A stretch of DNA of 64,000 nucleotides. Origin: Bisgaard Taxon 45. Lineage in GTDB: Bacteria > Pseudomonadota > Gammaproteobacteria > Enterobacterales > Pasteurellaceae. Location: NCBI GenBank assembly GCA_030783905.1, contig JAQAHH010000004.1, forward strand, positions 62,001-126,000, given 5' to 3'. Positions 33,896 through 44,840 of the stretch are shown piece by piece. Each line of letters starts with the position of its first letter. The stretch's first letter is position 1. The notes below the pieces were generated by a model. That model saw only the letters and a program-made list of their open reading frames with translations. It was not told the DNA's origin and made no database searches. Both the position numbers and the translations under genes were made by a program.

Positions 33896-34144
33896 TTACG
33901 CCGCTTTTTGTGCTTCTTTCACTAAAGTAGAAACACGATCTGATAAAGATGCGCCTTTTTCGACCCAAGCATTAACACGGTCTAAGTCTAAACGTAAACG
34001 CTCTGCCTTACCTGTTGCTAATGGGTTGAAAAAACCGACACGCTCAATAAAACGACCGTCACGTGGTGAACGGCTATCTGCGACAACGATTTGGTAGAAT
34101 GGGCGTTTTTTAGCTCCGCCACGAGATAAACGAATGGTTACCAT
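33896..34144 (-). CDS. rpsP: 30S ribosomal protein S16
   Basis: An 82-residue ribosomal protein: [35 protein letters not shown] and a helical end. First gene of the operon, 48 bp before rimM. S16 is needed for 30S body folding. Confidence 0.98.
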   Translation of the reverse strand: MVTIRLSRGGAKKRPFYQIVVADSRSPRDGRFIERVGFFNPLATGKAERLRLDLDRVNAWVEKGASLSDRVSTLVKEAQKAA

Positions 34145-34252
34145 AACCTTCCTCTAAATGTTTGATTACAAAAAGAAAACCCTCAATTATCGAAGAAATC
34201 TTGAGAGTTAAACTTACTTTTTTCTCTGTATATATAGACAAAAAGCCTGTGG

Positions 34253-34280
34253 ATCATACTCTTTTTTGATAAAAAAGCAA
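34253..34280 (-). promoter_or_regulatory. Promoter candidate of the rpsP operon
   Basis: On the minus strand TTGCTT (34280-34275), 16 bases, TATGAT (34258-34253). It leaves a leader of about 100 bases before rpsP that contains a CTCAA/TTGAG short stem (34170-34205), possibly a control element. Confidence 0.45.
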
Positions 34281-34412
34281 GAAATAAGCGGATTTCTGCC
34301 TAAAATATCGATGTGTTAATAAAGGCAAATGCAACCTAGATTTTTACATTAAACTTTATACAGAAAAAGAGTAAAATAGCGCAACATTATCCTATCAGTT
34401 GAGAATAAAAAA

Positions 34413-35453
34413 ATGCAAAAATTGTTAGTGGTTCGCAACGATAAATTAGGCGATTTTATGTTAGCCTGGCCAGCATTTGCGATGCTTAAGCAATCAAATC
34501 CAGACTTAAAACTGACCGCACTTGTGCCAAACTATACCGCTGATCTGGCGCGCCTTTGTCCTTATTTAGATGATGTGATTATTGATGCGGGGAAAAAAGC
34601 AGATAAAGCTGCTCAACTCGCGACCTTACAAACCATTAAAGCCGCGCAATTTGATGCCTCGATTAACTTCTTTTCGGATAAATATAATGCTTTTTTAGTC
34701 TGGAAAGCGGGGATTCCTTTCCGTTTAGCACCCGCCACTAAGTTGGTTCAATTTTTATACAATCATCGCATCACGCAACGCCGTTCAAAATCGTTAAAGC
34801 CTGAATTCGAATATAATTTGGATCTTGCGCGTGCATTTTTACAAAAAACGCACTGCCCAATCGTGGAACCAACACCGCCGTATTTAACCTTTGAGCAAAG
34901 TGCGGTACAACATCAACGCGAAACGCTCAGCCAAACGCTTGGCTTAGCGTTAGAAAAAAAATGGATTTTTGTCCATAGTGGCTCAGGGGGGTCAGCAACG
35001 AATTTATCGTTAGATCAATATGCACAACTCATTTCGGGTTTATTAAGTCAATTTGATTGCCAAATCGTGCTGACAGCAGGTCCTAATGAAAGTGAAAAAG
35101 CGCACCAACTCGCCTCATTAGTCAATCATAACAATGTCGTGATCTATGATAAAAATGCGGGACTGGTGGATTTTGCTCACTCGTTAGCTTGCGCCGATCT
35201 ATTTATTGCCGGTTCCACAGGACCATTACATTTAAGCGCGGCCTTAAATATCCCAACCATTGGATTTTATCCAAGCCGCCGTTCGGCGACCCCTTTACGT
35301 TGGCAACCAATTAATGCCCCAAATAAACATCTCGCCTTTTCTCCACAAACACCAGATAAAGAGAAACAAATGGATCTGAGTCTGATTGATATTGATAAAG
35401 TATTAGTACAAGCGATTCCTTTTGTGCAAAGAATGTGGCCAATTGAGCAGTAA
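34413..35453 (+). CDS. Family 9 glycosyltransferase, heptosyltransferase-like
   Basis: A 346-residue GT9 enzyme: LLVVRNDKLGDFMLAWPA at the N terminus, SINFFSDKYN, IFVHSGSGGSATNLSL and LFIAGSTGPLHLSAALNIPTIGFYP, the last being the ADP-heptose binding segment (STGPLHL in place of DSGPxHL). It should act in LPS core assembly, but which heptose it adds is not clear; it is not linked to other LPS genes here. Two uptake sequences are inside (34515, 34898). Its last 51 bases overlap the end of the convergent YczE-type gene. Confidence 0.8.
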   Translation: MQKLLVVRNDKLGDFMLAWPAFAMLKQSNPDLKLTALVPNYTADLARLCPYLDDVIIDAGKKADKAAQLATLQTIKAAQFDASINFFSDKYNAFLVWKAGIPFRLAPATKLVQFLYNHRITQRRSKSLKPEFEYNLDLARAFLQKTHCPIVEPTPPYLTFEQSAVQHQRETLSQTLGLALEKKWIFVHSGSGGSATNLSLDQYAQLISGLLSQFDCQIVLTAGPNESEKAHQLASLVNHNNVVIYDKNAGLVDFAHSLACADLFIAGSTGPLHLSAALNIPTIGFYPSRRSATPLRWQPINAPNKHLAFSPQTPDKEKQMDLSLIDIDKVLVQAIPFVQRMWPIEQ

Positions 35454-36071
35454 CAATAACGTACCTTGTACTACCCAACCAATCGATATCGCAAAAAGCA
35501 GGGTGCCAATCCCCAGTTTGCCACCGAGTAGAAAACCCAATACACAGACGCTGACTTCCATCGTCGTACGGACCATGCCAACTTTCAGCCGGAAACGTTG
35601 GCATAATCCCACCATTAATCCATCTCTTGGGCCTGCACCTTGATGACAGGTCAAATAAAACGCCGAGCCAATACCGAATAATAAAATCCCTACAATCAAA
35701 TACAAATAACGACTCAAAAGTGCGGTCGGTTTTGGCATAAATGCGGCTGTTAAGCCTAAAAAGAGTGCGATGACCAGTATATTTAATAGCGTGCCTAGCC
35801 CTACACGTAATTTCAACGGTAGCCACAATAACATGACTAGACAGCTAATCATAAACGACGCCCAACCGACACTAAAACCACCTTGAATGGAGACCCCTTG
35901 TGAAAGCACCGTCCACGGGGCTGATCCTAAGTCAGACAATAAAATCAGCCCTTCTCCTATACCCAAGATAGCAAGTGAAATAACAAGCACCCCAAATGGT
36001 TTGCTTTCTAGTGCCCAAATGGATGACGCGCTCCAAGAAGTTTTCGGTAAAACATTAAATTTTTTTTGCAT
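35403..36071 (-). CDS. YczE/YitT-like integral membrane protein
   Basis: A 222-residue protein with about five to six hydrophobic helices (SLAILGIGEGLILLSDLGSAPWTVL, LGLTAAFMP, IVGILLFGIGSAFYLTCHQGAGPRDGLMVGL). The LGSAPWTVL and GAGPRDGLM segments are typical of YczE/YyaS-type proteins. Function is unknown. Its last 16 codons run into the 3' end of the convergent heptosyltransferase gene (35403-35453), which limits either gene's freedom there. An uptake sequence is inside (35718-35726). Confidence 0.75.
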   Translation of the reverse strand: MQKKFNVLPKTSWSASSIWALESKPFGVLVISLAILGIGEGLILLSDLGSAPWTVLSQGVSIQGGFSVGWASFMISCLVMLLWLPLKLRVGLGTLLNILVIALFLGLTAAFMPKPTALLSRYLYLIVGILLFGIGSAFYLTCHQGAGPRDGLMVGLCQRFRLKVGMVRTTMEVSVCVLGFLLGGKLGIGTLLFAISIGWVVQGTLLLLLNWPHSLHKRNRLY

Positions 36072-36166
36072 AAAAAGAAAACGATTCTGTGTATCACATT
36101 ACCTATCATAATAAAAAAATACATTCACCCCAACAATATCGGGCAATGTTCTATTTTTAGCCAAAT

Positions 36167-36182
36167 TGAGAGCCATATCACA
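36167..36182 (+). promoter_or_regulatory. CRP-like site upstream of nupC
   Basis: TGAGA-N6-TCACA agrees with the CRP consensus TGTGA-N6-TCACA at 9 of 10 positions. It lies about 120 bp before the nupC ATG, a usual distance for CRP activation of a nucleoside transporter. Confidence 0.5.
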
Positions 36183-36305
36183 TTTTAGCCAAAATTTAAT
36201 ACAATTTGCTTATTTATGCTCCAATAAAACAAGATTTTTGCGCTAAAACACAGTAGAATCAGCAGACATCATTTCATTCTAACTTATGTAAAGGACTTTA
36301 CAATT

Positions 36306-37580
36306 ATGAGTACACTCATCAGTATTCTTGGTATTGTCGTATTGTTAGGGATTGCTTTCTTATTATCCAACAATCACAAAGCCATTAACTTCCGCACTGT
36401 TTTAGGTGCACTTGCTATTCAAATTGGTATTGGTGCGTTAATTTTATATGTACCTGTTGGTCGTGAGGCCTTACTTTGGCTGTCTGAGGGAATCAGTAAA
36501 GTCATCGCTTACGGCAATGAGGGGATCAGTTTCTTATTCGGTGGTTTAGTCAGCGATAAAATGTTTGAAGTATTTGGCGGCGGTGGCTTTGTTTTTGCTT
36601 TACGCGTGTTACCAATCATCGTTTTCTTCTCTGCTTTAATCTCCGTTTTATACTACATCGGTATCATGCAGTGGATCATCAAAATTATCGGTGGTGGCTT
36701 GCAAAAATTATTAGGGACATCAAAAGCAGAATCAATGTCAGCTGCGGCGAATATTTTTGTGGGTCAAACTGAAGCACCACTCATCGTTAAACCTTACATC
36801 AGTAAAATGACGGAATCTGAACTTTTCGCGATTATGTGTGGTGGTTTAGCCTCAATTGCAGGTTCGGTTATGGCTGGCTATGCAGGTATGGGCGTACCAT
36901 TACCCTACTTAATCGCAGCTTCGTTTATGGCAGCACCAGCGGGATTATTATTTGCAAAAATCCTTTATCCACAAACTGAAAAATTCAATGATAATTTAGA
37001 AAAAGTAGATTTAGAAAAACCCTCTAATATCTTAGATGCTGCTGCAGGCGGTGCATCATCAGGTATGAACCTAGCACTTAACGTAGGGGCAATGTTAATT
37101 GCTTTCGTGGCCTTAATTGCATTAATCAACGGTATCTTAGGTGGAATTGGTGGTTGGTTCGATATGCCAGAATTATCACTAGGTTTAATTTTAGGTTGGA
37201 TCTTCAAACCACTTGCTTGGGTAATTGGTGTAGATTGGAATGAAGCTGAAATTGCGGGTCGTATGATTGGTACTAAACTGGCCGTGAATGAATTCGTTGG
37301 TTACTTGGACTTTACCGCCTACTTAAAAGCGGCAGCAGCTGATGCCAATATGGTTCAATTAACTGATAAAACGCAAGCGATCATTACCTTCGCACTCTGC
37401 GGCTTTGCTAACTTCAGCTCAATCGCAATCTTAATAGGGGGCTTAGGCGCCTTAGCACCAAATCGTCGCGGAGATATTGCTCGCTTAGGGATTAAAGCGG
37501 TTATCGCAGGCTCATTAGCCAACTTAATGAGTGCAACCATTGCAGGCTTATTTATTGGTCTAGGTGGTGTGGTCTTATAA
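36306..37580 (+). CDS. nupC: Concentrative nucleoside transporter NupC
   Basis: A 424-residue inner-membrane nucleoside/H+ symporter of the CNT family with 8-10 helices. Key segments are [31 protein letters not shown], the binding motif [30 protein letters not shown] and a late [15 protein letters not shown]. It is upstream of deoD on the same strand, so import feeds purine nucleoside phosphorolysis. A hairpin and a PurR-like box separate the two genes. Confidence 0.95.
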   Translation: MSTLISILGIVVLLGIAFLLSNNHKAINFRTVLGALAIQIGIGALILYVPVGREALLWLSEGISKVIAYGNEGISFLFGGLVSDKMFEVFGGGGFVFALRVLPIIVFFSALISVLYYIGIMQWIIKIIGGGLQKLLGTSKAESMSAAANIFVGQTEAPLIVKPYISKMTESELFAIMCGGLASIAGSVMAGYAGMGVPLPYLIAASFMAAPAGLLFAKILYPQTEKFNDNLEKVDLEKPSNILDAAAGGASSGMNLALNVGAMLIAFVALIALINGILGGIGGWFDMPELSLGLILGWIFKPLAWVIGVDWNEAEIAGRMIGTKLAVNEFVGYLDFTAYLKAAAADANMVQLTDKTQAIITFALCGFANFSSIAILIGGLGALAPNRRGDIARLGIKAVIAGSLANLMSATIAGLFIGLGGVVL

Positions 37581-37616
37581 TGGAACCGATACCATCATTC
37601 CTTTAATCACTTTCGC

Positions 37617-37643
37617 CAACACCACGACTTGTTCGTGGTGTTG
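37617..37643 (+). other. Strong RNA hairpin between nupC and deoD
   Basis: CAACACCACGA, 5-base loop, TCGTGGTGTTG: 11 perfect pairs but no T run after it. It may protect the nupC message end or pause transcription rather than terminate it. Confidence 0.6.
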
Positions 37644-37656
37644 TCATATTAGGCGC

Positions 37657-37672
37657 AAGTAAACGTTTGCTT
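37657..37672 (+). promoter_or_regulatory. PurR-like operator upstream of deoD
   Basis: AAGTAAACGTTTGCTT agrees with the PurR consensus ACGCAAACGTTTGCGT at 13 of 16 positions, including the AAACGTTT core. It is followed by a 7-bp inverted repeat (ACTTTCA 37676-37682, TGAAAGT 37692-37698). Both lie 100 bp before the deoD ATG. Confidence 0.55.
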
Positions 37673-37776
37673 TTCACTTTCATCAACATCGTGAAAGTAA
37701 ACCCAAAAGACAAATTACAGATACAAGGTATCATGTCTTGTATCATCATTTCACTATTAACAAAGAGGAATTCACT

Positions 37777-38493
37777 ATGACTCCACATATTAACGCACCA
37801 GCTGGTGCATTTGCCGATGTTGTTTTAATGCCGGGTGACCCACTACGCGCTAAATACATCGCAGAAACCTTCTTACAAGATGTGAAAGAAGTCACTAATG
37901 TCCGTAATATGCTAGGGTTTACGGGTACTTATAAAGGACGCAAAATTTCCGTTATGGGACACGGTATGGGTATCCCATCTTGTTCGATTTATACAAAAGA
38001 ATTAATTACTGAATACGGTGTGAAGAAAATTATCCGTGTAGGTTCTTGTGGTGCGGTTCGTATGGATGTCAAATTACGTGATGTAGTCATTGGCGTTGGT
38101 GCCTGTACCGATTCAAAAGTTAACCGTATCCGTTTTAAAAATCATGACTTTGCAGCAATTGCAGACTTTGATATGACGATGGCGGCGGTACAAGCAGCAA
38201 AAGCAAAAGGCTTAAATGTCCATGTGGGTAACTTATTCTCAGCCGACTTATTCTACACACCAGATGTGGAAATGTTTGATGTAATGGAAAAATACGGCAT
38301 TTTAGGTGTCGAAATGGAAGCCGCAGGGATCTATGGTGTGGCAGCAGAATTTGGTGCAAAAGCCTTAACTATTTGTACGGTGTCTGATCATATTCGTACA
38401 CACGAACAAACGTCACCAGAAGAACGTCAATTAACATTCAATGATATGATTGAACTTGCGTTAGAATCTGTATTAATCGGTGATCAAGCCTGA
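37777..38493 (+). CDS. deoD: Purine nucleoside phosphorylase
   Basis: A 238-residue trimeric/hexameric enzyme splitting purine (deoxy)nucleosides with phosphate. It shows [15 protein letters not shown] (phosphate loop), [32 protein letters not shown] (catalytic Glu/nucleoside site) and TVSDHI (catalytic Asp). The start is the ATG at 37777 after AAAGAGGA; the frame opens further upstream without family-like residues. Follows nupC. Confidence 0.97.
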   Translation: MTPHINAPAGAFADVVLMPGDPLRAKYIAETFLQDVKEVTNVRNMLGFTGTYKGRKISVMGHGMGIPSCSIYTKELITEYGVKKIIRVGSCGAVRMDVKLRDVVIGVGACTDSKVNRIRFKNHDFAAIADFDMTMAAVQAAKAKGLNVHVGNLFSADLFYTPDVEMFDVMEKYGILGVEMEAAGIYGVAAEFGAKALTICTVSDHIRTHEQTSPEERQLTFNDMIELALESVLIGDQA

Positions 38494-38510
38494 TTTTCAC
38501 TCTCAACCAC

Positions 38511-38559
38511 ATAACAAGGCGCGGTCAGAATATTCATTATTCTCACCGCGCCTTGTTAT
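38511..38559. terminator. Bidirectional terminator between deoD and metJ
   Basis: ATAACAAGGCGCGGT (38511-38525) and ACCGCGCCTTGTTAT (38545-38559) form a 15-bp perfect stem with a 19-base loop, serving both convergent genes. Confidence 0.85.
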
Positions 38560-38568
38560 ATTTTTAAC

Positions 38569-38886
38569 TTAATATTCCCATTTTTCTGGATCAATACCCA
38601 ATTCACGCATCACTTGTTTTGCATGCTCAGGAATTTCATCATGACGTTCTTTCAATAAATCTTCATCGGTTGGTAATGGCTGACCCGTAAAAGCATGTAA
38701 AAACGCTTCACATAGCAATTCACTGTTCGTTGCATGACGTAAATTACGGATTTGTCTGCGTGTCCGTTCATTAGTTAAAATTTCCAATACTTTAATCGGA
38801 ATCGATACCGTAATTTTCTTGACTTGCTCACTCTTCTTACCATGTTCTGCGTAAGGGCTAATATATTTACCGTCCCAATTTGCCAT
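38569..38886 (-). CDS. metJ: Methionine repressor MetJ
   Basis: A 105-residue ribbon-helix-helix repressor that uses SAM as corepressor and controls methionine synthesis. The DNA-binding ribbon is [15 protein letters not shown], then [32 protein letters not shown] and the C-terminal [15 protein letters not shown], matching E. coli MetJ in length. Tandem met-box-like 8-mers upstream (38960-38983) point to autoregulation. The met biosynthetic genes are not in the window. Confidence 0.98.
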   Translation of the reverse strand: MANWDGKYISPYAEHGKKSEQVKKITVSIPIKVLEILTNERTRRQIRNLRHATNSELLCEAFLHAFTGQPLPTDEDLLKERHDEIPEHAKQVMRELGIDPEKWEY

Positions 38887-38959
38887 TTTGTTATCCTGTT
38901 AATAAATAGACATAATAATGATAAGGCATTTTAATGAAAAATCAGTGGAATGACAATCT

Positions 38960-38983
38960 AGACGTTAAGATTGCTAGATATCC
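38960..38983 (-). promoter_or_regulatory. metJ: Tandem met boxes upstream of metJ
   Basis: Three adjacent 8-mers AGACGTTA, AGATTGCT, AGATATCC agree with AGACGTCT at 6, 5 and 5 of 8 positions. Cooperative MetJ binding to at least two adjacent boxes is known, so the run is functional evidence although each box is degenerate. It lies 74 bp before the metJ start. Confidence 0.6.
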
Positions 38984-39001
38984 ATCACAATTTATAAACA
39001 G

Positions 39002-39033
39002 AAAAAAAGCATCACGACTGTGATGCCTTTTTA
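39002..39033 (-). terminator. Terminator of galU
   Basis: GCATCAC (39009-39015), loop GACT, GTGATGC (39020-39026) with A and T runs outside; on the minus strand a T run follows, 15 bp after the galU stop. Confidence 0.85.
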
Positions 39034-39047
39034 AATAAGTAGAATGA

Positions 39048-39935
39048 TTAAAAACCTTTGACCAGTTGTTGCAAATACGCTTTGAATTGTGGACCTAATT
39101 TATCGTGTTGCAATCCATACTCGACAAACGCTTGCATATACCCAATTTTATCACCACAATCGAAAGATTTTCCTGTCATATGGAACGCTTCAACTGTTTC
39201 TTTTTCAATCAGCATATCAATCGCATCGGTTAATTGAATTTCATCGCCTACACCAATCGGGGTTTTTTCTAACAAATCCCAAATGGCTGCCGAGAAAATA
39301 TAACGTCCAACAACTGCCAAATTCGAAGGTGCTTTGTCTAAGCTCGGTTTCTCAACAATACTATGAATCTTTGTACTCTCACCACCTTTTAAATCAGCTC
39401 CGCCACAATCTACGATCCCATAGCTACTGACCTCTTTTTTAGCAACAGGCGCAACCATAATCTGGCTCGTTTGTGTTTCTTGAAAACGTTTGACCATTGC
39501 GGCCAAATTCTCACGTTTTTGATCGGCTGAAAAATCAGCGAGTAATACATCAGGTAAAACCACCGCAAACGGCTCATTACCCACTAATGGTCTACCACAT
39601 AAAACGGCATGCCCTAAACCTTTCGCATTACCTTGACGGACATGCATAATTGTCACATTTTTTGGACAAATCGAGCGAACCTCATCTAAAAGTTGACGTT
39701 TAACACGTTTTTCTAGCATTGTTTCCAATTCAAATGAGGTATCAAAATGGTTTTCAATGGCATTTTTCGAAGAATGTGTCACCAAGACAATTTCCTTCAT
39801 ACCAGCGGCCACGCATTCATTCACAACATATTGAATCAACGGCTTATCCACCAGCGTTAACATCTCTTTCGGAATCGCCTTTGTCGCAGGTAGCATACGT
39901 GTACCTAAACCAGCGACGGGGATAATTGCTTTCAT
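39048..39935 (-). CDS. galU: UTP-glucose-1-phosphate uridylyltransferase
   Basis: A 295-residue nucleotidyltransferase making UDP-glucose for LPS, capsule and glycogen. It has [24 protein letters not shown] (nucleotide loop), [21 protein letters not shown] and [19 protein letters not shown], all typical of GalU. It is downstream of csrA and alaS on the same strand, but 278 bp of non-coding sequence separates it from csrA, so it probably has its own promoter. Confidence 0.96.
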   Translation of the reverse strand: MKAIIPVAGLGTRMLPATKAIPKEMLTLVDKPLIQYVVNECVAAGMKEIVLVTHSSKNAIENHFDTSFELETMLEKRVKRQLLDEVRSICPKNVTIMHVRQGNAKGLGHAVLCGRPLVGNEPFAVVLPDVLLADFSADQKRENLAAMVKRFQETQTSQIMVAPVAKKEVSSYGIVDCGGADLKGGESTKIHSIVEKPSLDKAPSNLAVVGRYIFSAAIWDLLEKTPIGVGDEIQLTDAIDMLIEKETVEAFHMTGKSFDCGDKIGYMQAFVEYGLQHDKLGPQFKAYLQQLVKGF

Positions 39936-40213
39936 TTTTTTTCCTTCTTTAGTCTAGCCAACAAATACATTTTCTATCCATGAGAAAATGCGCTCAAGAC
40001 TATTCTGTCTCTCATCGGTTTTGAATTATATCAATTCATTTAGAACAACATAGAATAATCAGTTTAAAACGGTAATCCCACATGGGGCATTTAATTACTG
40101 TCAATAGGTTTTGGCAATAATCTCATACCTATAGGGTATGCCTTTCCGCTAACGGCTCACCTAAATACGAATAACGACGAATCATCTTTTCAACATATTA
40201 GCTAAACATTCAC

Positions 40214-40402
40214 TCATTCACCCACATGAGGAGCTTCTAATGCTTGTTTAATACGTTGATAAATTTCCTCTCTATGTACAGAAACGTCTTTAGGGGCTTT
40301 GATTCCAATTTTTACCTGATTTCCACGTATATTTAGAATCGTGATAGAAATATCATCACCGATGAGTAAGCTTTCGCCAACTTTACGGGTTAAGATTAGC
40401 AT
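40214..40402 (-). CDS. csrA: Carbon storage regulator CsrA
   Basis: A 62-residue RNA-binding dimer: [42 protein letters not shown], the exact CsrA sequence pattern with the key Arg44-region residues (VHREE). It represses or activates target messages by binding GGA motifs. It lies 134 bp downstream of... and reads the same way as alaS, the usual neighbour (alaS-csrA is swapped in order here: csrA's start is nearer galU). Confidence 0.96.
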   Translation of the reverse strand: MLILTRKVGESLLIGDDISITILNIRGNQVKIGIKAPKDVSVHREEIYQRIKQALEAPHVGE

Positions 40403-40536
40403 ATGAACTCCTCACCTTTTTTATCGTTTATGCAGAACGTCCCTATTCCCCTACAACATCCCTATCTCAAATTTGAAATTATCCACTTCACACTCTCGCA
40501 CTCCAGACAATAGTGTGATGCCATGAATATGTGATA

Positions 40537-43161
40537 TTACAAGTTTTCTTTTAACCACGTTGTGGCAAAAGATAAGGCATGATCAACATTCTCAATTTGT
40601 GTACCGCCAGCCATTGCCATGTCTGGACGACCACCACCTTTACCACCAACTTGCTGTGCTAACAAATTGACTAACTCACCAGCTTTCACGTTGTTCGTTA
40701 AATCACTTGTTACACCCACAATTAAATTCACTTTTTCCTCTACAACAGAGGCAAATACAATCACCGCAGAACTCAGTTGATTTTTTAAATCATCGACAAC
40801 AACACGCAGTGATTTTGTATCAACACCATCGAGTTTTTGCACAATGACAGACACATCATTGATTTTCACCGCGCTTTTTGCCAAATCGGAGCCAGTTTGC
40901 ATCGCGCTTTTTTCCTTCAAGGCCTGCAACGCTTTCTCAGCTTTTTTCGCTTTATCTTGTAACTGTTGAATCTTCTCAACGAGTGAATTCACATCAGATT
41001 TCAATAAATCAGCACTTTGCGCTAAAAGCGCTTGTTGTTGATGCAACCAAGTAATCGCATTTTCACCCGTGATCGCTTCAATACGACGAATGCCCGCCGC
41101 AATCGCTGTTTCCGTTGTGATTTTACACAGCCCAATATCACCAGTACGTTTGGCATGAATACCGCCACACAATTCAATCGAGAAATCCCCCATTGTTAGT
41201 ACACGAACTTGGTCTGCATATTTCTCGCCAAATAATGCCATTGCGCCTTTCGCTTTCGCCGCGTCTAGCGCCATTAACTCGGTTTGAATAGGGTAATTCG
41301 CACGGATTTTTTGATTCACAAGACGTTCAATTTCAACTAATTGTTCTTTCGTGATCGCTTCAGGGTGAGCAAAATCAAAACGTAATGCCACATCTGAAAC
41401 CAAAGAACCTTTTTGTACGACATGCGTCCCTAATACTTGACGAAGTGCTGCATGCAATAAATGGGTTGCAGAATGGTTCAATGACGTCTGATGACGACGT
41501 TCAACATCCACCACCGCATTTACTGATTGTCCTACGGTCAAACTACCGCTGACTACTTCGCCAATATGCCCGAAGACTTGACCATATTTCTGCGTGTCTT
41601 TGACATCAAAGACAAAACCTGGCCCATTTAAATGGCCACTATCGCCGATTTGACCACCTGATTCCGCATAAAATGGCGTATTGTCTAAAATCACCACTGC
41701 ACTTTGCCCTGCTTCGATACGCTCAACCGGTTTGCCATCAGCAAATAGTGCGGTAATTTTTGCCAGTGCTTCGGAAGTCGTATAGCCTTCAAAGCGTGTA
41801 CACCCCTCAACACGAATCACATTATTGTAATCCATACCAAACTGGCTAGCCGATTGGGCACGTAAACGTTGGGCCTCCATTTCACGATCAAAGCCCACTT
41901 CATCGATCGTAATATGGCGTTCACGACACACATCTGCGGTTAAATCCAATGGAAAACCATAAGTATCGTAGAGTTTAAACGCCACTTCACCCGATAATTC
42001 ACCGTTTTTCACATTGGCTAATGCCTCATCTAATAAGGCTAAACCACGTTCCAAGGTACGCGCGAATTGCTCTTCTTCTAAACGTAAAAGTTTCTCAACG
42101 GTCGCTTGCTTGTCTTTCACTTCAACGCCCGCTTCTGCCATAACGTCAATAAGTGTCGGCACTAACTTATAGAAAAAGGCTTCTTTGGCACCTAATAAGT
42201 TGCCATGACGTACTGCTCTGCGGATAATTCGGCGTAAAACATAACCACGTCCTTCATTAGAGGGAATTACACCATCTGCAATCAGATAAGCACATGAACG
42301 AATGTGGTCTGCAATCACGCGTAATGATTTATTGCTGAGATCTTTCTCACCTGTTAACTCTGCGACTTTTGCAATTAATTTCTGAAAAATATCAATTTCA
42401 TAGTTAGAGTTCACATGCTGCAGTACCGCGCTGATACGCTCTAGCCCCATCCCCGTATCCACAGACGGTTTTGGTAATGGCACCATAGTACCATCGGCGT
42501 GACGATTAAATTGCATGAAAACAATATTCCAGATCTCAATATAACGATCGCCATCTTCTTCAGGTGAACCCGGTGGTCCACCCCAAATATGCTCACCATG
42601 ATCATAGAAAATTTCAGTGCAAGGACCACAGGGACCAGTATCGCCCATCGCCCAGAAATTATCAGAGGCATAAGGCGCCCCCTTATTATCACCGATACGA
42701 ATAATTCGCTCTGCGGGTACACCGATTTCTTTGTTCCAAATATCATAGGCTTCATCATCGGTTTCATACACGGTGACCCATAGTTTTTCTGCCGGTAACC
42801 CTAACCATCTTGGCGAGGTTAAATATTCCCAACCAAAATGAATGGCGTCTTTTTTGAAATAATCACCAAAACTAAAATTACCTAACATTTCAAAAAAAGT
42901 ATGATGACGCGCGGTATAACCGACATTTTCTAGGTCATTATGTTTTCCCCCTGCACGCACACAACGCTGTGCCGTCGTTGCCCGGGAGTAAGGGCGTTTA
43001 TCCATACCTAAAAAAACGTCTTTAAATTGGTTCATCCCTGCGTTAGTAAATAATAAAGTCGGGTCATTCTCAGGAACTAAACCACTACTTGCGACAATTT
43101 GATGTCCCTTAGTATGGAAAAAATCAAGAAAAGATTGTCTAATTTCTGCTGTTGTTTTCAT
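40537..43161 (-). CDS. alaS: Alanyl-tRNA synthetase
   Basis: An 874-residue class II synthetase. In order: catalytic core ([31 protein letters not shown]), tRNA recognition domain, editing domain with [11 protein letters not shown] (HxxxH) and [14 protein letters not shown] (zinc-binding Cys/His), and a C-terminal domain with [13 protein letters not shown]. Length is that of E. coli AlaS (876). The ATG at 43161 is chosen because [15 protein letters not shown] is the family N terminus. Confidence 0.98.
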   Translation of the reverse strand: MKTTAEIRQSFLDFFHTKGHQIVASSGLVPENDPTLLFTNAGMNQFKDVFLGMDKRPYSRATTAQRCVRAGGKHNDLENVGYTARHHTFFEMLGNFSFGDYFKKDAIHFGWEYLTSPRWLGLPAEKLWVTVYETDDEAYDIWNKEIGVPAERIIRIGDNKGAPYASDNFWAMGDTGPCGPCTEIFYDHGEHIWGGPPGSPEEDGDRYIEIWNIVFMQFNRHADGTMVPLPKPSVDTGMGLERISAVLQHVNSNYEIDIFQKLIAKVAELTGEKDLSNKSLRVIADHIRSCAYLIADGVIPSNEGRGYVLRRIIRRAVRHGNLLGAKEAFFYKLVPTLIDVMAEAGVEVKDKQATVEKLLRLEEEQFARTLERGLALLDEALANVKNGELSGEVAFKLYDTYGFPLDLTADVCRERHITIDEVGFDREMEAQRLRAQSASQFGMDYNNVIRVEGCTRFEGYTTSEALAKITALFADGKPVERIEAGQSAVVILDNTPFYAESGGQIGDSGHLNGPGFVFDVKDTQKYGQVFGHIGEVVSGSLTVGQSVNAVVDVERRHQTSLNHSATHLLHAALRQVLGTHVVQKGSLVSDVALRFDFAHPEAITKEQLVEIERLVNQKIRANYPIQTELMALDAAKAKGAMALFGEKYADQVRVLTMGDFSIELCGGIHAKRTGDIGLCKITTETAIAAGIRRIEAITGENAITWLHQQQALLAQSADLLKSDVNSLVEKIQQLQDKAKKAEKALQALKEKSAMQTGSDLAKSAVKINDVSVIVQKLDGVDTKSLRVVVDDLKNQLSSAVIVFASVVEEKVNLIVGVTSDLTNNVKAGELVNLLAQQVGGKGGGRPDMAMAGGTQIENVDHALSFATTWLKENL

Positions 43162-43315
43162 TTATATAAGCCTTGCTTTCATCTTTTTAGTGCACTAATA
43201 ATACGATTAAAAGTTAGTCTACTTATTTTTGCATATTTTCAATATTTATAAAAAAGCTTTTTCTCTTTCATAGCCAAGATTTTCGCTTGTTTCACTTAAA
43301 GCGTACAAAAAAACC

Positions 43316-43349
43316 AACCGCACTTCAATGGGATAATCAAAGTGCGGTT
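43316..43349 (-). terminator. Inverted uptake-sequence terminator of uspA
   Basis: On the minus strand AACCGCACTT, 14-base loop, AAGTGCGGTT then GGTTTTTTT: opposed uptake sequences forming the stem, with a T run, 50 bp after uspA. Confidence 0.85.
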
Positions 43350-43398
43350 CAAGCTTTACAAACCTTTTACAAAAGTTTAACTATCAATAACAGGCCAC

Positions 43399-43824
43399 TT
43401 ATTCATCGCGTAATGGCACGACCAACATATCAACGGCAATGTTATTCATTACTTGACGAGTCGATGACATTAGTTTACTCCAAAAATCTTGATGATGACC
43501 AGTCACAAGCAAATCAACATCGTATTTTTCGATTGCATCGGCTAATACTTGACCTAAATCACCGCTACCACTTAATTTTTCAGTGACTGGATAGCTTGAA
43601 TTCTCGGCTAATTGCACCAACGATTGCTGTGTTTCTGTGGAAATACGATCTTGCATTGACGCCATATTCACATCAATTAACCCTGTATATAGATCAGAGA
43701 AGTTTACATCAACGTGAATAATTGACAACTTCGCTTCATTCCGTCTCGCTACGCCAGCTGCTTTTTCCAACAAAAATTGGCTTTCATCAGAAAGATCTAC
43801 CGCTACTAATACGTGTTTATACAT
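43399..43824 (-). CDS. uspA: Universal stress protein A
   Basis: A 141-residue UspA-family protein: [30 protein letters not shown], a helix and the end [35 protein letters not shown]. The ATP-binding G2xG9xGS loop is not present ([13 protein letters not shown]), as in the non-nucleotide-binding UspA subgroup. Induced by many stresses in E. coli; role here not specific. Confidence 0.94.
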   Translation of the reverse strand: MYKHVLVAVDLSDESQFLLEKAAGVARRNEAKLSIIHVDVNFSDLYTGLIDVNMASMQDRISTETQQSLVQLAENSSYPVTEKLSGSGDLGQVLADAIEKYDVDLLVTGHHQDFWSKLMSSTRQVMNNIAVDMLVVPLRDE

Positions 43825-44010
43825 AATAAACTCCTTATCCGATCAGGGGGGTTGATAATACGTTGAATTTATCATAGCACCACTCCATAAAAAAAAATAT
43901 GCCTTAGATCACGTTTTAAAAAAGTTTTCGGTACTCAAAGACATTTCCCTTGAGAGACCGAAAATTATGCTATGATAAATCTCATTATTTTTTCTGTAGG
44001 AACCATCAAT

Positions 44011-44802
44011 ATGGCGTATTCAATCGACGATTTTGTTCATCTTATTGCCCAGTTACGCAATCCAAATGGAGGATGCCCTTGGGATCTCAAACAAACCTAT
44101 CACAGCATGATCCCCTGTTTAACCGAAGAAACCTACGAAGTCATTGAAGCCATTCAACAACACAATATCCCTAATCTGAAAGAAGAATTAGGCGATCTAT
44201 TATTACAAGTCATTTTCTTCAGCCAACTAGCTAGCGAGGATCAGCATTTTACTTTTAACGATGTGGTCAACGCGATTGCGGAAAAAATTATCCGCCGCCA
44301 TCCTCATGTTTTTGGTGAAAAGATCGCGAATAACGAACAAGAAGCATTACAAAATTGGAATGAAATCAAGGCACAAGAACATAAAGAGAAAGGTGAAGGA
44401 TCTATTTTGGATAATGTACCACAGGCTTTTCCTGCTTTGATGCGTGCAGAAAAATTGCAAAAACGTTGTGCTAAAGTAGGGTTTGATTGGGATGATACGA
44501 ACCAAGTCATCGACAAGATCAAAGAAGAGTTAAGCGAAGTACAACAAGAAATGGCAAAAGCGGTCAAACAACAAGCGAAAATTGAAGAAGAAGTCGGTGA
44601 CTTATTGTTTGCCGTGGTCAATTTGTGTCGCCACTTAAAATGCCAACCCGAAGAAAGTTTACGTAAAGCTAACCATAAATTTGAACAACGATTCCGCGCG
44701 GTCGAGAGCAAATTAAAAGCACAACATAAAACCATTGAACAAAGTTCATTGATAGAAATGGACATATTATGGGATGAAGTCAAACGAGAAGAAAAAAAAT
44801 AA
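44011..44802 (+). CDS. mazG: Nucleoside triphosphate pyrophosphohydrolase MazG
   Basis: A 263-residue hydrolase, same length as in E. coli, with two MazG domains. Each has an EExxE...D metal site: the first in [14 protein letters not shown] with [12 protein letters not shown], the second in [13 protein letters not shown] with [13 protein letters not shown]. It removes pyrophosphate from aberrant or excess NTPs and can lower (p)ppGpp. The start is the ATG at 44011 (MAYSIDDF). A shared terminator separates it from convergent ilvC. Confidence 0.96.
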   Translation: MAYSIDDFVHLIAQLRNPNGGCPWDLKQTYHSMIPCLTEETYEVIEAIQQHNIPNLKEELGDLLLQVIFFSQLASEDQHFTFNDVVNAIAEKIIRRHPHVFGEKIANNEQEALQNWNEIKAQEHKEKGEGSILDNVPQAFPALMRAEKLQKRCAKVGFDWDDTNQVIDKIKEELSEVQQEMAKAVKQQAKIEEEVGDLLFAVVNLCRHLKCQPEESLRKANHKFEQRFRAVESKLKAQHKTIEQSSLIEMDILWDEVKREEKK

Positions 44803-44825
44803 GGTGCCCAAAGCACCTTATTTTG
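44797..44825. terminator. Bidirectional terminator between mazG and ilvC
   Basis: ATAAGGTGC (44799-44807), loop CCAAA, GCACCTTAT (44813-44821) then TTTT; A run on the left serves ilvC on the minus strand. Confidence 0.85.
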
Positions 44826-44840
44826 ACAGACGTTTTTACA

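Noticed and set aside
35311-35826. 171-codon minus-strand frame overlapping the heptosyltransferase and YczE genes
   Set aside because: The two recognised genes explain the sequence in other frames.
40120-40142. CATACC/GGTATG hairpin after csrA as a terminator
   Set aside because: The stem is only 6 bp and no T run follows on the minus strand.
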